Notes: generated by a model from the letters alone, not told the origin. Positions 25,043 to 31,672 are shown, counted from the first letter of the stretch. The stretch: DNA of 52,349 bases from a virus (IMGVR_UViG_3300045257_000113:1-52349), one strand, 5' to 3'. Translations and numbers: made by a program.

Positions 25043-25302
25043 TTGGGGATGGCCTTGAGGCATATCGACGGGAGTTGCTGGGAATACCGGGAGTGATTCA
25101 GGCAAATGTCGGGCAATGCACCCCGTCTCATCCTGTCAAAATCTGGTTCCGAGTGTGGTGGAAAAACGAGACTGTGGAATTGAGGTCTGCCCTTTCAAGG
25201 TGCGAAGAGGCAATTGAGCAGATCAGAAAGATTGTCGCAGACAGCATGGCCCTTGAAGACGTGAAGCCGCAGACTTGGAGAGACAGACCGCCGCTGCTTT
25301 AA
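25039..25302 (+). CDS. Hypothetical protein, partner of the first paralogue
   Basis: 87 residues, ATG 25039 overlapping the previous stop (ATGA). Contains an aromatic beta stretch (VKIWFRVWWKNETVELRSAL) followed by a helix (CEEAIEQIRKIVADSM). No family recognised. Coupled expression with the upstream gene suggests a common complex or function. Confidence 0.55.
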   Translation: MIGDGLEAYRRELLGIPGVIQANVGQCTPSHPVKIWFRVWWKNETVELRSALSRCEEAIEQIRKIVADSMALEDVKPQTWRDRPPLL

Positions 25303-25314
25303 GGAGAACCCGCG

Positions 25315-25482
25315 ATGACTGATGAGCAACTCGACCAATTATCGAGCGACATTGCTGACTGCCTGTTCGGCCAAGGCGATAGGCTGAGCGTGTTTGAGGC
25401 GGACATCCTAAAGGGATCGTGGAACAAAGAAGAATTAACCCAGGCCGTCAGAGACGTGCTACAGGGGTCACTTCAGAAATGA
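25315..25482 (+). CDS. Small protein, second copy of the tandem paralogue pair
   Basis: 55 residues, ATG with AAGGAGAACCCGCG upstream. The N-terminus TDEQLDQLSSDIADCLF and C-terminus GSWNKEELTQAVRDVLQGSL match the 63-residue protein at 24851 with a shorter middle. The conserved ends suggest a helical pair with a shared interaction surface. Function unknown. Confidence 0.6.
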   Translation: MTDEQLDQLSSDIADCLFGQGDRLSVFEADILKGSWNKEELTQAVRDVLQGSLQK

Positions 25483-25664
25483 CTTATCTAACCAAACTCA
25501 AGTACGCAGACGCAGCCGAGCACTTGCCGGCCCATGGAGAATTGATCCAGGATGGCGACGGCGAGAAGCCGCTTGCCACAGTCTGCAAGATTCACGTGGA
25601 CACGGCGGAAGAATTGGCACGACTCAAGCAGCTTATTAAGACGGCTAACGAGGCAAATTCGTGA
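25479..25664 (+). CDS. Hypothetical small protein, partner of the second paralogue
   Basis: 61 residues from ATG 25479 in ATGA overlap with the upstream paralogue. Short strand-helix pattern (ATVCKIHVDTAEELARLKQL). Unlike the partner gene at 25039 in sequence, so only the first member of the cassette is clearly duplicated. Function unknown. Confidence 0.5.
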   Translation: MTYLTKLKYADAAEHLPAHGELIQDGDGEKPLATVCKIHVDTAEELARLKQLIKTANEANS

Positions 25665-25719
25665 TCGCGTTTCGCATCCTCTTTGTGTTTGCCGACCCTT
25701 TTCTTTTAAGGAGTTTCTC

Positions 25720-26055
25720 ATGCTCGAACGACGTGATTTTCTGACCAAGTGTGGTTCTGTGCTTGGAGCTGGGTTTGTTGCTGGCGGAATGGCCGCTGCC
25801 GAGCCGGGTAAGGAAGAAAGCAAGCCGGAAGAGCCGGTTGATGCTTCTGTGCAGTCACTACTCGACGATTTGAAGAACAAGCCGGGTAGCCTCGTAGAGC
25901 AGGGCATTGGGCGCGTCCTGCGTGTAGTGCATGACCTGCATGACAATGGCGGCGGTGTGCTGGACTATGGTGCCGCTGTCAGAATCGTGAGCAAATCACT
26001 TTCGATTCTGAACGAAGAGCATCGTCTTTTGAGGCGATTGGTGCCTCTGGAGTAA
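25720..26055 (+). CDS. Tat-signal exported protein
   Basis: 111 residues, ATG 25720 with AAGGAGTTTCTC upstream. The N-terminus ERRDFLTKCGSVLGAGFVAG matches the twin-arginine motif RRxFL followed by a weakly hydrophobic Gly/Ala helix and a GGMAAAEP cleavage-like region. The mature part is acidic then helical (SVQSLLDDLKNKPGSLVEQG), with no metal or redox motif. Tat signals are unusual on phage genes; they send folded proteins across the inner membrane. A host-derived gene or a periplasmic host-interference protein are both possible. The adjacent gene encodes a secreted peptidase. Confidence 0.6.
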   Translation: MLERRDFLTKCGSVLGAGFVAGGMAAAEPGKEESKPEEPVDASVQSLLDDLKNKPGSLVEQGIGRVLRVVHDLHDNGGGVLDYGAAVRIVSKSLSILNEEHRLLRRLVPLE

Positions 26056-26058
26056 CAG

Positions 26059-26385
26059 GTGGCCTCGTTCATAATCCTCTTTGTACTGCCGTCAATGAGC
26101 GACATCAGCCGTTTCCCCAGTCCTGCCGAGTGCTCGGCGTACGCTTCGTTTTACCACGAACGAATCGCCTGGACTAAATACCACATTTTCCCCACGCTGG
26201 CCGAGAAAAGAAGGCTAGTATACGAACTCGAAGATGAGCGGGAGTATTGGTACAAGTTCTTTGCCGCGCGTGACGTGCAGTTGCAGGATCATTGCCGCCG
26301 TGAAGCCTTGCTCTGGCTCTGGGTTCGATTGGGGCCGGATTACGGCAAGGCTCTCAGGGCCACTAAACCAAAGGAGACTGTCTAA
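26059..26385 (+). CDS. Hypothetical membrane-anchored protein
   Basis: 108 residues from a GTG with GGAGTAACAG upstream. The first dozen residues are hydrophobic (SFIILFVLPSM), too short for a normal TM span but possibly a signal or anchor; the rest is a charged, Tyr/Trp/Arg-rich helical domain (ERRLxYELEDEREYWYKFFA-like region). The stop overlaps the start of the peptidase gene (TAATG), so they are co-translated. Confidence 0.5.
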   Translation: MASFIILFVLPSMSDISRFPSPAECSAYASFYHERIAWTKYHIFPTLAEKRRLVYELEDEREYWYKFFAARDVQLQDHCRREALLWLWVRLGPDYGKALRATKPKETV

Positions 26386-27542
26386 TGCAAAAACTTTTGG
26401 CGTTCCTGGCACTTCTTTTTCTTCCCGGTCTGGCGGCTGCTCAGCACGGCAAGGGCTACAAGCCCAATCCGCCAGCGGTGCGGGCTCAGATGCACGCAGA
26501 CGCATTTGCCCGACACGGCAACCGCATCGCCGCTCTTGTGCGCCAGACGGCACCGCCAGCCGAGTTCGATTGCGTGACTCTGGGATGGGTGCCACCGATC
26601 CGAGATCAAGGCCAATGCGGTTCTTGCTGGCTGGTGAGTGCTGCCGACTGCCTGACGTGCTGCTTCATCAAGGGCGGGCTGGGGAAGGCAGACGATAGCT
26701 TCAAGATCAGCGACCAGTACGGAATGGACTGCCACACGGACTGGGGCGGGTGTAACGGCGGTGATGAGGCAAATCCCATCGACTGGTGCAAGAAGACCGG
26801 CTTCCCTGCTGAGCGCTGGGTGAACAACGGCACTCCTCAGAACGATTACCCAGCGTACACGGCCTCGGAGAGTTCTTGTCGGCTGAAGCAAGGCACGAAG
26901 CTTTGGCAGATAGCCGACTGGGGCTACGCTACCTCAGACCAATCGCAGCGTGGCGTCACCGTGGCCGAGTTCAAGGCCGCGATGTACCAGTATGGGGTGC
27001 TCTCGGTAGCCCTGGACGCGGGCGGTGAGTTCGGTAGCTACTCCGGGCAAGGCATCATTAACAGCATGGGCGACAGCATCGACCATGCGATTACGGCCGT
27101 GGGCTGGTCAGATGCGAAACAGGCTATTCGCGTTCGGAACCAGTGGAACGTCGATTGGGGCGACAAGGGGTATGGCTGGATTGCCTACTCTGCCGTGCCG
27201 CACATCGTCGAGGTCATCTGGGTATCGGCCGGGGTGATACCCCCCAAGCCGCCTGACCCGCCAAATCCGCCTGGGCCTGGGGGCACGATCACGCTCAGCG
27301 GGGACACCAAAGCTGGGACGTACCAGCTTGTTCCGTCCGGTAGTGAGATCGTACCGGCAGGGACGAATGCGAAACTGCTTGAACTGCAAATGAAGATCAA
27401 GGAACTCGAAGACTTGCTGAACCCGCCAAAGACAAAGCAGACCAAGGAACCACCAAAGGTCGAGCCAGCCCCGGACAAACCGGCGCCGGTCAAGAAGGAC
27501 GCTATGATCGACAGGCGGCCTCGGTACTTCTTGGCGGCATGA
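26385..27542 (+). CDS. Secreted papain-like (C1A) cysteine peptidase
   Basis: 385 residues with AAAGGAGACTGTCTA upstream. Residues 1-19 (QKLLAFLALLFLPGLAAA) are a Sec signal peptide. The catalytic pattern of the C1A family is complete: oxyanion Gln75 and nucleophile Cys81 in RDQGQCGSCW, the GCNGGD motif, His234 in IDHAITAVGW and Asn252 in RNQW, followed by GDKGYGWIAY. The propeptide is short (about 45 residues), lacking a recognisable I29 inhibitor. A Pro-rich linker (PPKPPDPPNPPGPGG) leads to a 100-residue C-terminal region with a short coiled coil and Lys/Pro tail. Cleaves peptide bonds outside the cytoplasm. Next to holin-like genes and with no other endolysin visible, it may serve lysis or act on host surface proteins. 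Confidence 0.9.
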   Translation: MQKLLAFLALLFLPGLAAAQHGKGYKPNPPAVRAQMHADAFARHGNRIAALVRQTAPPAEFDCVTLGWVPPIRDQGQCGSCWLVSAADCLTCCFIKGGLGKADDSFKISDQYGMDCHTDWGGCNGGDEANPIDWCKKTGFPAERWVNNGTPQNDYPAYTASESSCRLKQGTKLWQIADWGYATSDQSQRGVTVAEFKAAMYQYGVLSVALDAGGEFGSYSGQGIINSMGDSIDHAITAVGWSDAKQAIRVRNQWNVDWGDKGYGWIAYSAVPHIVEVIWVSAGVIPPKPPDPPNPPGPGGTITLSGDTKAGTYQLVPSGSEIVPAGTNAKLLELQMKIKELEDLLNPPKTKQTKEPPKVEPAPDKPAPVKKDAMIDRRPRYFLAA

Positions 27543-27576
27543 AGGCATCACCGCAGGCTGGTACGCTGGAGACGAA

Positions 27577-27861
27577 ATGACGGATGAAGCAGATTTCCTG
27601 ACTGGCGCGACTGAGTATTGGAGTAACACCTTCCTTGCTCAGATGGCGCATTTCTTCAGCGCCGCCACGGTGATGCTGCTCGGCGACCACTGGCACTGGG
27701 CCGGTTGGTTTTGTCCCACGCTTCTCGTATCCTGGGGGTTGGGCAAGGAGTTCATCTTTGACCCGGCTATCGAGGGTCAGGAGTTCTGGGGCAGTGTTCT
27801 TGACTTCAGCTTTTACATGATCGGTATGGTGTGTGCCGGTCTGGTGATCTGGTTGACATGA
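27577..27861 (+). CDS. Integral membrane protein
   Basis: 94 residues, ATG with GGAGACGAA upstream. Three hydrophobic stretches (about 20-36, 41-55 and 75-93) and several Trp/His residues (GDHWHWAGWFCP) suggest a three-helix membrane protein, compatible with a class I holin. It follows the secreted peptidase gene by 34 bases. Function inferred only from topology and position. Confidence 0.5.
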   Translation: MTDEADFLTGATEYWSNTFLAQMAHFFSAATVMLLGDHWHWAGWFCPTLLVSWGLGKEFIFDPAIEGQEFWGSVLDFSFYMIGMVCAGLVIWLT

Positions 27862-27869
27862 AAGGAAGT

Positions 27870-27973
27870 AGGCGGCTGCCGGTCTCGCGGCCGGTAAGGA
27901 CTTTTCCCACGGGAGTATCCAGCTCTGAAACCAGAAAGAGCATCGCCAGGTGTAAGAACTGGCCGGCCGCCTT
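27870..27973 (+). ncRNA. Structured leader element A (multi-helix)
   Basis: About 104 bases closed by AGGCGG / CCGCCT, with additional G/C pairing next to it (GCCGG / CCGGC). Inside are local stems GCTCT / AGAGC and CCAG / CTGG. The closing helix ends about ten bases before the ATG of the next gene. Similar closed multi-helix elements precede other genes here (29226, 31211, 39240). Could be a processing site, regulatory leader or small RNA. Confidence 0.4.
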
Positions 27974-27982
27974 ATCTCAACC

Positions 27983-28147
27983 ATGAAATGGCCCATCATC
28001 ATTGGCGGCATCCTCGGCCTCGGCTCGCTCATGATCTGGGTTGACCCGGTGATCGGCTCGGTGAGCCTCGGCGTGATCGCTGTCCTGGTGGTGATCTTGG
28101 CTCTGATTAACCAACCCTGTGGACCTACTTATGGCGATGGTGGATAA
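27983..28147 (+). CDS. Small two-TM membrane protein, holin-like
   Basis: 54 residues. Residues 4-19 (PIIIGGILGLGSLMIW) and 25-43 (GSVSLGVIAVLVVILALI) are membrane helices joined by a short Asp/Pro loop. Such hairpins are typical of small holins or antiholins. The stop overlaps the next start (TAATG). Third holin-like candidate in the region; which one acts cannot be told from sequence. Confidence 0.5.
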   Translation: MKWPIIIGGILGLGSLMIWVDPVIGSVSLGVIAVLVVILALINQPCGPTYGDGG

Positions 28148-28557
28148 TGTTTGACCTGGAGAAATTGACGCCGGCACCGTGGCGAGTGTGCCCGACCAGA
28201 GGCGAGGAAGATCCCGAGAGCGGAGCCGATACGCTGATTGAGACGACTGCCGATGTCCAGTATAAGGCCGTTGTTTTCATGGGTTGGTACGACGGACTGC
28301 ACCTTGGCTGCACAAAGCCAGACGCCGCTTTCATCGCCCTGGCCCGCAATGCTTTCGATGTGATGATGCGGCGGGGTTGGAATCCGCTAATGACAAGCAA
28401 CGGTTGGAGCGTAAGTGACTTCCATCGCAAACGCGTGTATGACAAGGCAAGAACGTTTCGAGACTGGGTTTTGGAGCAAGAGTGGCCCGATCCATTCACC
28501 GCCCTCGTAGAAGCCGACCGCTGGATGAAGGAACAAGAGGCAAGCAAACAACAATGA
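28147..28557 (+). CDS. Hypothetical cytoplasmic protein
   Basis: 136 residues, ATG overlapping the previous stop. Begins FDLEKLTPAPWRVCPTRGEE and contains KPDAAFIALARNAFDVMMRRGW, the layout of a common small phage protein whose N-terminal LTPAPW and later DAxFIAxARxAxxxM segment recur in phages of many hosts. Function of that group is unknown. The C-terminus is a charged helix. Confidence 0.6.
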   Translation: MFDLEKLTPAPWRVCPTRGEEDPESGADTLIETTADVQYKAVVFMGWYDGLHLGCTKPDAAFIALARNAFDVMMRRGWNPLMTSNGWSVSDFHRKRVYDKARTFRDWVLEQEWPDPFTALVEADRWMKEQEASKQQ

Positions 28558-28652
28558 TCCAGTATTCGTCAAAAATGTGGCCTGGCATCCGGCAACCCGG
28601 AGAAAGCCAGCTCATTTATCGTGTAGTACCTGACTCTTTGAAAGGAGAATTT

Positions 28653-28958
28653 GTGAACGCAACGACTTTGAAAGGCGACGTGGACTCGGTGTTTGCCAAG
28701 ATCGAGGGCCTGCGGGTGTTTCGGCTGTTCCCGCACAAACTGGCGTGGGTCAAGCAGGTCCACGCAGCGATCCTGACCGACATCGACGCCATCGCTACCA
28801 CGATCCCGGTCGGCAGTCCTTGGACCGTGATTGCGGACGCAATCATCACGTTCATCGAAGGCAAGTACCCGCAGTGGAAGATGGAGCTCGAATGGCTCAG
28901 GACCATAATCGACGCGCTGTTCGCCACGGCGCCGACAACCACCTTGCCAGCGGCGTAA
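28653..28958 (+). CDS. Hypothetical helical protein
   Basis: 101 residues using GTG 28653, which has the excellent site AAAGGAGAATTT. An in-frame ATG at 28554 (ATGA overlap with the upstream gene) would add 33 residues, but those bases also form stable hairpins (CTGGC / GCCAG, CCGG / CCGG) and read poorly. The protein is helical with amphipathic segments (IVGSPWTVIADAIITFIEG-like). No TM or enzyme motif. Function unknown. Confidence 0.5.
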   Translation: MNATTLKGDVDSVFAKIEGLRVFRLFPHKLAWVKQVHAAILTDIDAIATTIPVGSPWTVIADAIITFIEGKYPQWKMELEWLRTIIDALFATAPTTTLPAA

Positions 28959-28976
28959 CCTTGAAAGGAGCCTCTC

Positions 28977-29153
28977 ATGGCGAAGAAAAAGAAAGACTGC
29001 CCGGACGAACCGGCACCGAATAATTGTCCGTGTTGCGGTGAGTCCGAGCCTTGCGTGGATTGCGGGCCGATATGCAAGTGTGGCTGCTTGATGGTGTGTA
29101 ACGGTTGCGATCAATGCTGCTGCCACTGCACTTGCCCCATGCCGGCGAAGTAG
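28977..29153 (+). CDS. Cysteine-rich mini-protein (16 Cys in 58 residues)
   Basis: ATG with AAAGGAGCCTCTC upstream. After a basic start (AKKKKDCPDE) the product carries Cys in tight CxC, CxxC and CCC groups: NCPCCGESEPCVDCG, then CKCGC, then CNGCDQCCCHCTCP. There are no aromatic residues. This is metallothionein-like or a polynuclear zinc/iron cluster protein; a disulfide-rich toxin is less likely because there is no signal peptide. Downstream is an intrinsic terminator. No known family recognised. Confidence 0.65.
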   Translation: MAKKKKDCPDEPAPNNCPCCGESEPCVDCGPICKCGCLMVCNGCDQCCCHCTCPMPAK

Positions 29154-29191
29154 GGTAGTATCGACTTTGTAAGGTGCTTTTCCATTGTCCC

Positions 29192-29220
29192 GGCCCCTAC
29201 TTGTGGTAGGGGCCACTTTA
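29192..29220 (+). terminator. Intrinsic terminator
   Basis: Perfect 9-bp stem GGCCCCTAC / GTAGGGGCC with loop TTGTG, followed by ACTTTA. Placed directly after the cysteine-rich gene. Confidence 0.65.
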
Positions 29221-29225
29221 CTTAT

Positions 29226-29307
29226 GGCGGCTGGGTTGGATTCCACAAGTACCCCGGCTAGGCCGGATGAGACTTCCGGCTAATGTGAGGCACATCGGCC
29301 AGCCGCC
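29226..29307 (+). ncRNA. Structured leader element B (multi-helix)
   Basis: An 82-base region closed by a perfect 9-bp helix GGCGGCTGG / CCAGCCGCC, with internal hairpins CCGGC-TAG-GCCGG, ATGTG-AGG-CACAT and TGG-ATT-CCA. The closing helix is followed by TTCTCTTT and then the ribosome site GAAAGGATTTCCC and ATG of the secreted-protein gene. Could be a regulatory leader, processing site or attenuator. Starts only six bases after a terminator, so a promoter or read-through would be needed. Confidence 0.5.
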
Positions 29308-29328
29308 TTCTCTTTGAAAGGATTTCCC

Positions 29329-29772
29329 ATGCGTTTTTTGCTCGTTCTCGTGGCGCTGGTAATGTTCTCGGCCGACTCGCAGGCTCAGCTTCTCAGGCGG
29401 CGCTCTGCCTCTGCGTGTGCTTCGGGTTCCTGCTCTGCTGGGCCGTCTGTCGGTGTCTCGGTGCAGGCTGGGACGATTTACCCGGGGCCGACCCCTACGG
29501 CGACTGACGATCCCATCTTCAAGTCCAACCGAGATATGCAGATTGGCAGCTACAAGATCACCAGCGAAAGTGGAATCGTGGCGACTGTGACCATCCTGAA
29601 GCCTCTGCCGCAAGGTGAGTACACGATTACGAAGCCGATAGCCGGGGGCGGAGGAAATGCTTTTCCTCCAGCACCTGCTGGGGGCGTCGAGGTTCAAGCG
29701 GAGGCTGACTCTGGGAGCGGTCGGAAGCTATTCCACCGGCTGAGGGCTCGGAGGGCTGCTAGGGGGTGTTAA
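29329..29772 (+). CDS. Secreted or periplasmic protein
   Basis: 147 residues, ATG with GAAAGGATTTCCC upstream. Residues 1-20 (RFLLVLVALVMFSADSQA) are a Sec signal peptide. The mature N-terminus is basic then Ser/Cys-rich (LLRRRSASACASGSCSAG); the centre is beta-like (IGSYKITSESGIVATVTILK); then a Gly/Pro linker and an Arg-rich tail ending RRAARGC. No enzyme motif. The style resembles short exported planctomycetal proteins, but that is an impression only. Last plus-strand gene before the convergent terminator. Confidence 0.55.
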   Translation: MRFLLVLVALVMFSADSQAQLLRRRSASACASGSCSAGPSVGVSVQAGTIYPGPTPTATDDPIFKSNRDMQIGSYKITSESGIVATVTILKPLPQGEYTITKPIAGGGGNAFPPAPAGGVEVQAEADSGSGRKLFHRLRARRAARGC

Positions 29773-29834
29773 TCGCATTTGAATGGTTGTAGGACTGGAC
29801 CTGCCAACAGCGGCAGACAAACGGCCTTACTCGG

Positions 29835-29864
29835 ACCCCGGCTGCTTATGTGGCCGGGGTTTTT
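29835..29864 (+). terminator. Strong intrinsic terminator between convergent operons
   Basis: Stem ACCCCGGC / GCCGGGGT with a 10-base loop followed by TTTTT. It ends plus-strand transcription five bases before the 3' end of the minus-strand operon. The minus direction has no T-run, so it is directional. Confidence 0.85.
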
Positions 29865-29868
29865 CGTT

Positions 29869-30753
29869 TCAAACGCCGCACATTCCTTGACACTCTTCCG
29901 TCAGGCCGAAGCTTTTCTCTTTCGGCTTCAGCTCCACCATATCCAGCGGCACCATCGAGCGGTGCAGGTACAGTTCCCCGACCATGCCTTCCTTGCCGAA
30001 CTTCTCGAATGCGTTCCGCCGAGCGGCGGAACGCATTGCGTAATCGAACTCTACCGCGTTTTGCCACTCTTCAGGGTTGGCCTTGATCGAAGCCCACTCG
30101 GCATCAGAGTGAAACGGACAGCCAATGCAGGCTGAACGAGGAACATGACGACCCGGATAGTTTGCTTCCAACCAATCTAGGCAGTCTTGGCGGGTGTAGC
30201 CGTGCTCGATAAAGCTGCCTTGCTTCATGATCGTTACATCCGTGATTAGCGGGTAGCGGTGAACCTTCCAGGGTTCGCGTGACTGCCTCATGCGATGCAT
30301 CTCGTCGTAGCTGATGCCAAACCACTGCTCAATTACGACCTCGCGGGGTGATCGTTGACGAGGCTTGAGACCAAGAATGTGCCGCTTAATGAACAACTCG
30401 ATAGGCTCGATCTTGTATTCCGTGGTGCATTGACGGCGAACAATGCCCTGGCTGTCGTCCTTGTTTTTAACAAAGAACGGCATCGACGCAAAGCGTCGAT
30501 GGTCCGCAGACTTTCGATGCTCTCGAAAAGAAATGCTTTCTTCACGCAGGTTGCCAGCGCTAACGACGTGGATTGGTATACCATACTTTGCTGCTTCTTC
30601 TATCAGCCATGCCAAATGGACGTAGACGGCTTTTGGTTCCCACTCGGTATCGGCGAAGATAGCGGCATCGAGTTTCGGCAAGTCACCCTTGCAGGACATG
30701 AGCAGCGCCGTGCTTGATTGCACACCGGCCCCAAGTGACAGCACCTTAATCAT
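29869..30753 (-). CDS. PAPS reductase-family PP-loop ATPase
   Basis: 294 residues, ATG with CTGAAAGGATACTC upstream. Residues 5-17 (LSLGAGVQSSTAL) are the PP-loop of adenylating ATPases, followed by the FADTEWEP strand typical of PAPS reductase/DndC-like proteins, and a later CIGCPFHSDAEW motif (Cys-x2-Cys-Pro) plus a C-terminal CQGMC. Many phages carry this family under the name PAPS reductase. True activity may be sulfate reduction, phosphorothioate DNA modification or thiolation of another substrate. Last gene of the minus operon. The phage also encodes a sulfotransferase that uses the same cofactor. Confidence 0.85.
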   Translation of the reverse strand: MIKVLSLGAGVQSSTALLMSCKGDLPKLDAAIFADTEWEPKAVYVHLAWLIEEAAKYGIPIHVVSAGNLREESISFREHRKSADHRRFASMPFFVKNKDDSQGIVRRQCTTEYKIEPIELFIKRHILGLKPRQRSPREVVIEQWFGISYDEMHRMRQSREPWKVHRYPLITDVTIMKQGSFIEHGYTRQDCLDWLEANYPGRHVPRSACIGCPFHSDAEWASIKANPEEWQNAVEFDYAMRSAARRNAFEKFGKEGMVGELYLHRSMVPLDMVELKPKEKSFGLTEECQGMCGV

Positions 30754-30768
30754 GAGTATCCTTTCAGG

Positions 30769-30796
30769 ACCGCCTGGGTGATCTCACTCAGGCGGT
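30769..30796 (-). promoter_or_regulatory. Hairpin directly upstream of the PAPS reductase-like gene
   Basis: In the minus direction ACCGCCTG pairs with CAGGCGGT around a 12-base loop, ending 15 bases before the start codon and its AAAGGA site. In the plus direction the same hairpin is followed by TTTT and could terminate antisense transcription. It overlaps the 3' end of the adjacent minus gene. Confidence 0.5.
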
Positions 30797-30973
30797 TTTT
30801 GTTTCGTCTCGTGCCGAATAACCTTCGACAACTACTTCAGATTTTCGATTCTTGACTTTCCAAACCTTCATGGGGGACTTTTCCACTTGCCGCTCACTGT
30901 CCCAAACCACAAGCGACACCTTGGCTTCCTGGTTTTGTTTCTGAAGCAGGCTGATCAATTTTTGTACTGTCAT
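30788..30973 (-). CDS. Hypothetical small protein
   Basis: 61 residues, ATG overlapping the upstream stop, with AAAGGAGAGAAGGACTAG before it. N-terminal helix TVQKLISLLQKQNQEAKV, then strands VSLVVWDSERQ and SEVVVEGYS, like the small two-strand proteins common in phage early operons. Function unknown. Confidence 0.55.
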   Translation of the reverse strand: MTVQKLISLLQKQNQEAKVSLVVWDSERQVEKSPMKVWKVKNRKSEVVVEGYSARDETKTA

Positions 30974-31192
30974 CTAGTCCTTCTCTCCTTTCAGGGCGGC
31001 TTCGAGATCGTTATTCAGCAATAACTGGATGGTTTTTTTACCGAGCACTTCGACGCATTCCTTGGAGAGCGGCGAAGGTAGCACGTCGTTGACTACCTCG
31101 GCCTGCCAATAGTATATCCGAATCAAGCAGGCTCGCAGCCGATCCCGCTCGGCTTCCAGGTCGTTGATCGTGGACATCAGCATGTCGTGCAT
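30974..31192 (-). CDS. Hypothetical helical protein
   Basis: 72 residues, ATG with AAAGGACCGACCG upstream. Almost entirely helical: STINDLEAERDRLRACLIRI then VNDVLPSPLSKECVEVL. The 5' leader immediately before its ribosome site is structured element C. Function unknown. Confidence 0.55.
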   Translation of the reverse strand: MHDMLMSTINDLEAERDRLRACLIRIYYWQAEVVNDVLPSPLSKECVEVLGKKTIQLLLNNDLEAALKGEKD

Positions 31193-31210
31193 CGGTCGGT
31201 CCTTTCAAAA

Positions 31211-31291
31211 GGCGACGGCTAGTGTTTCACCTTCAGTTAGAGGACTTGAAGCGTCCGTAGTCGTCCTACGGCACCATGCCTAACCGTCGCC
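31211..31291 (-). ncRNA. Structured leader element C (cloverleaf-like)
   Basis: In the minus direction GGCGACGGTTAG pairs with CTAGCCGTCGCC (12 bp, one G-U). Inside lie CCGTAG-GACGA-CTACGG (6 bp), CTTCA/TGAAG (5 bp) and GCA-TGG-TGC, giving a multi-branched or cloverleaf shape of about 81 bases. It is followed by TTTTGAAAGGACCGACCG and the start codon of the next gene. No T-loop consensus, so not a tRNA. Confidence 0.5.
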
Positions 31292-31294
31292 AAG

Positions 31295-31672
31295 TCACTG
31301 CGAAATCGGTTCGAGGTCTTCCAGGGTGATCGTTACTCCAGACTTGGCCGCGCGGATATACGTTACCGGACCAAGTTCCACCGTTTCCTTACGGTCGTCC
31401 AAGAGGAGACCACATTTACTTAGGCCGTCGTTTATGACCTTCCAAATGGCTTCCGGGTCTGGGCCTTTCTTGCGAGGTCCTAATTCTATTTGCAGGCTCA
31501 CTCGCCGCTTGCCTCTGGCTTTGGGAACATCCTGCCCGAAGTAAGCGATTAGTTCATAATCTCCCTGCTTCAACTTGCTCCGTCGGCGAGGGTCGGTGCT
31601 GAGCAAACGATTCACTGTGATGGGCTGGTAATTTGGAATGTGGAACGAGTGCTGTGTTTCCGGTATCTTCAT
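31295..31672 (-). CDS. rusA: RusA-like Holliday junction resolvase
   Basis: 125 residues from ATG 31672. The RusA fold is recognisable: N-terminal strand-rich part (SFHIPNYQPITVNRLLS), central strand GKRRVSLQIELGP, then the metal-binding acidic cluster DPEAIWKVINDGL (Asp72 and Asp82) and LLLDDRKETVELGP (Asp92/Asp93) near the C-terminus. Normal length for the family (about 120). Cleaves Holliday junctions and branched DNA, resolving recombination or replication intermediates before packaging. It works with the exonuclease/annealing pair upstream. Confidence 0.85.
   Translation of the reverse strand: MKIPETQHSFHIPNYQPITVNRLLSTDPRRRSKLKQGDYELIAYFGQDVPKARGKRRVSLQIELGPRKKGPDPEAIWKVINDGLSKCGLLLDDRKETVELGPVTYIRAAKSGVTITLEDLEPISQ

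Noticed and set aside
30769-30800. Plus-strand terminator between minus genes
   Set aside because: The stem plus TTTT looks like a terminator but no plus-strand gene is upstream; recorded as a leader hairpin for the minus gene instead.
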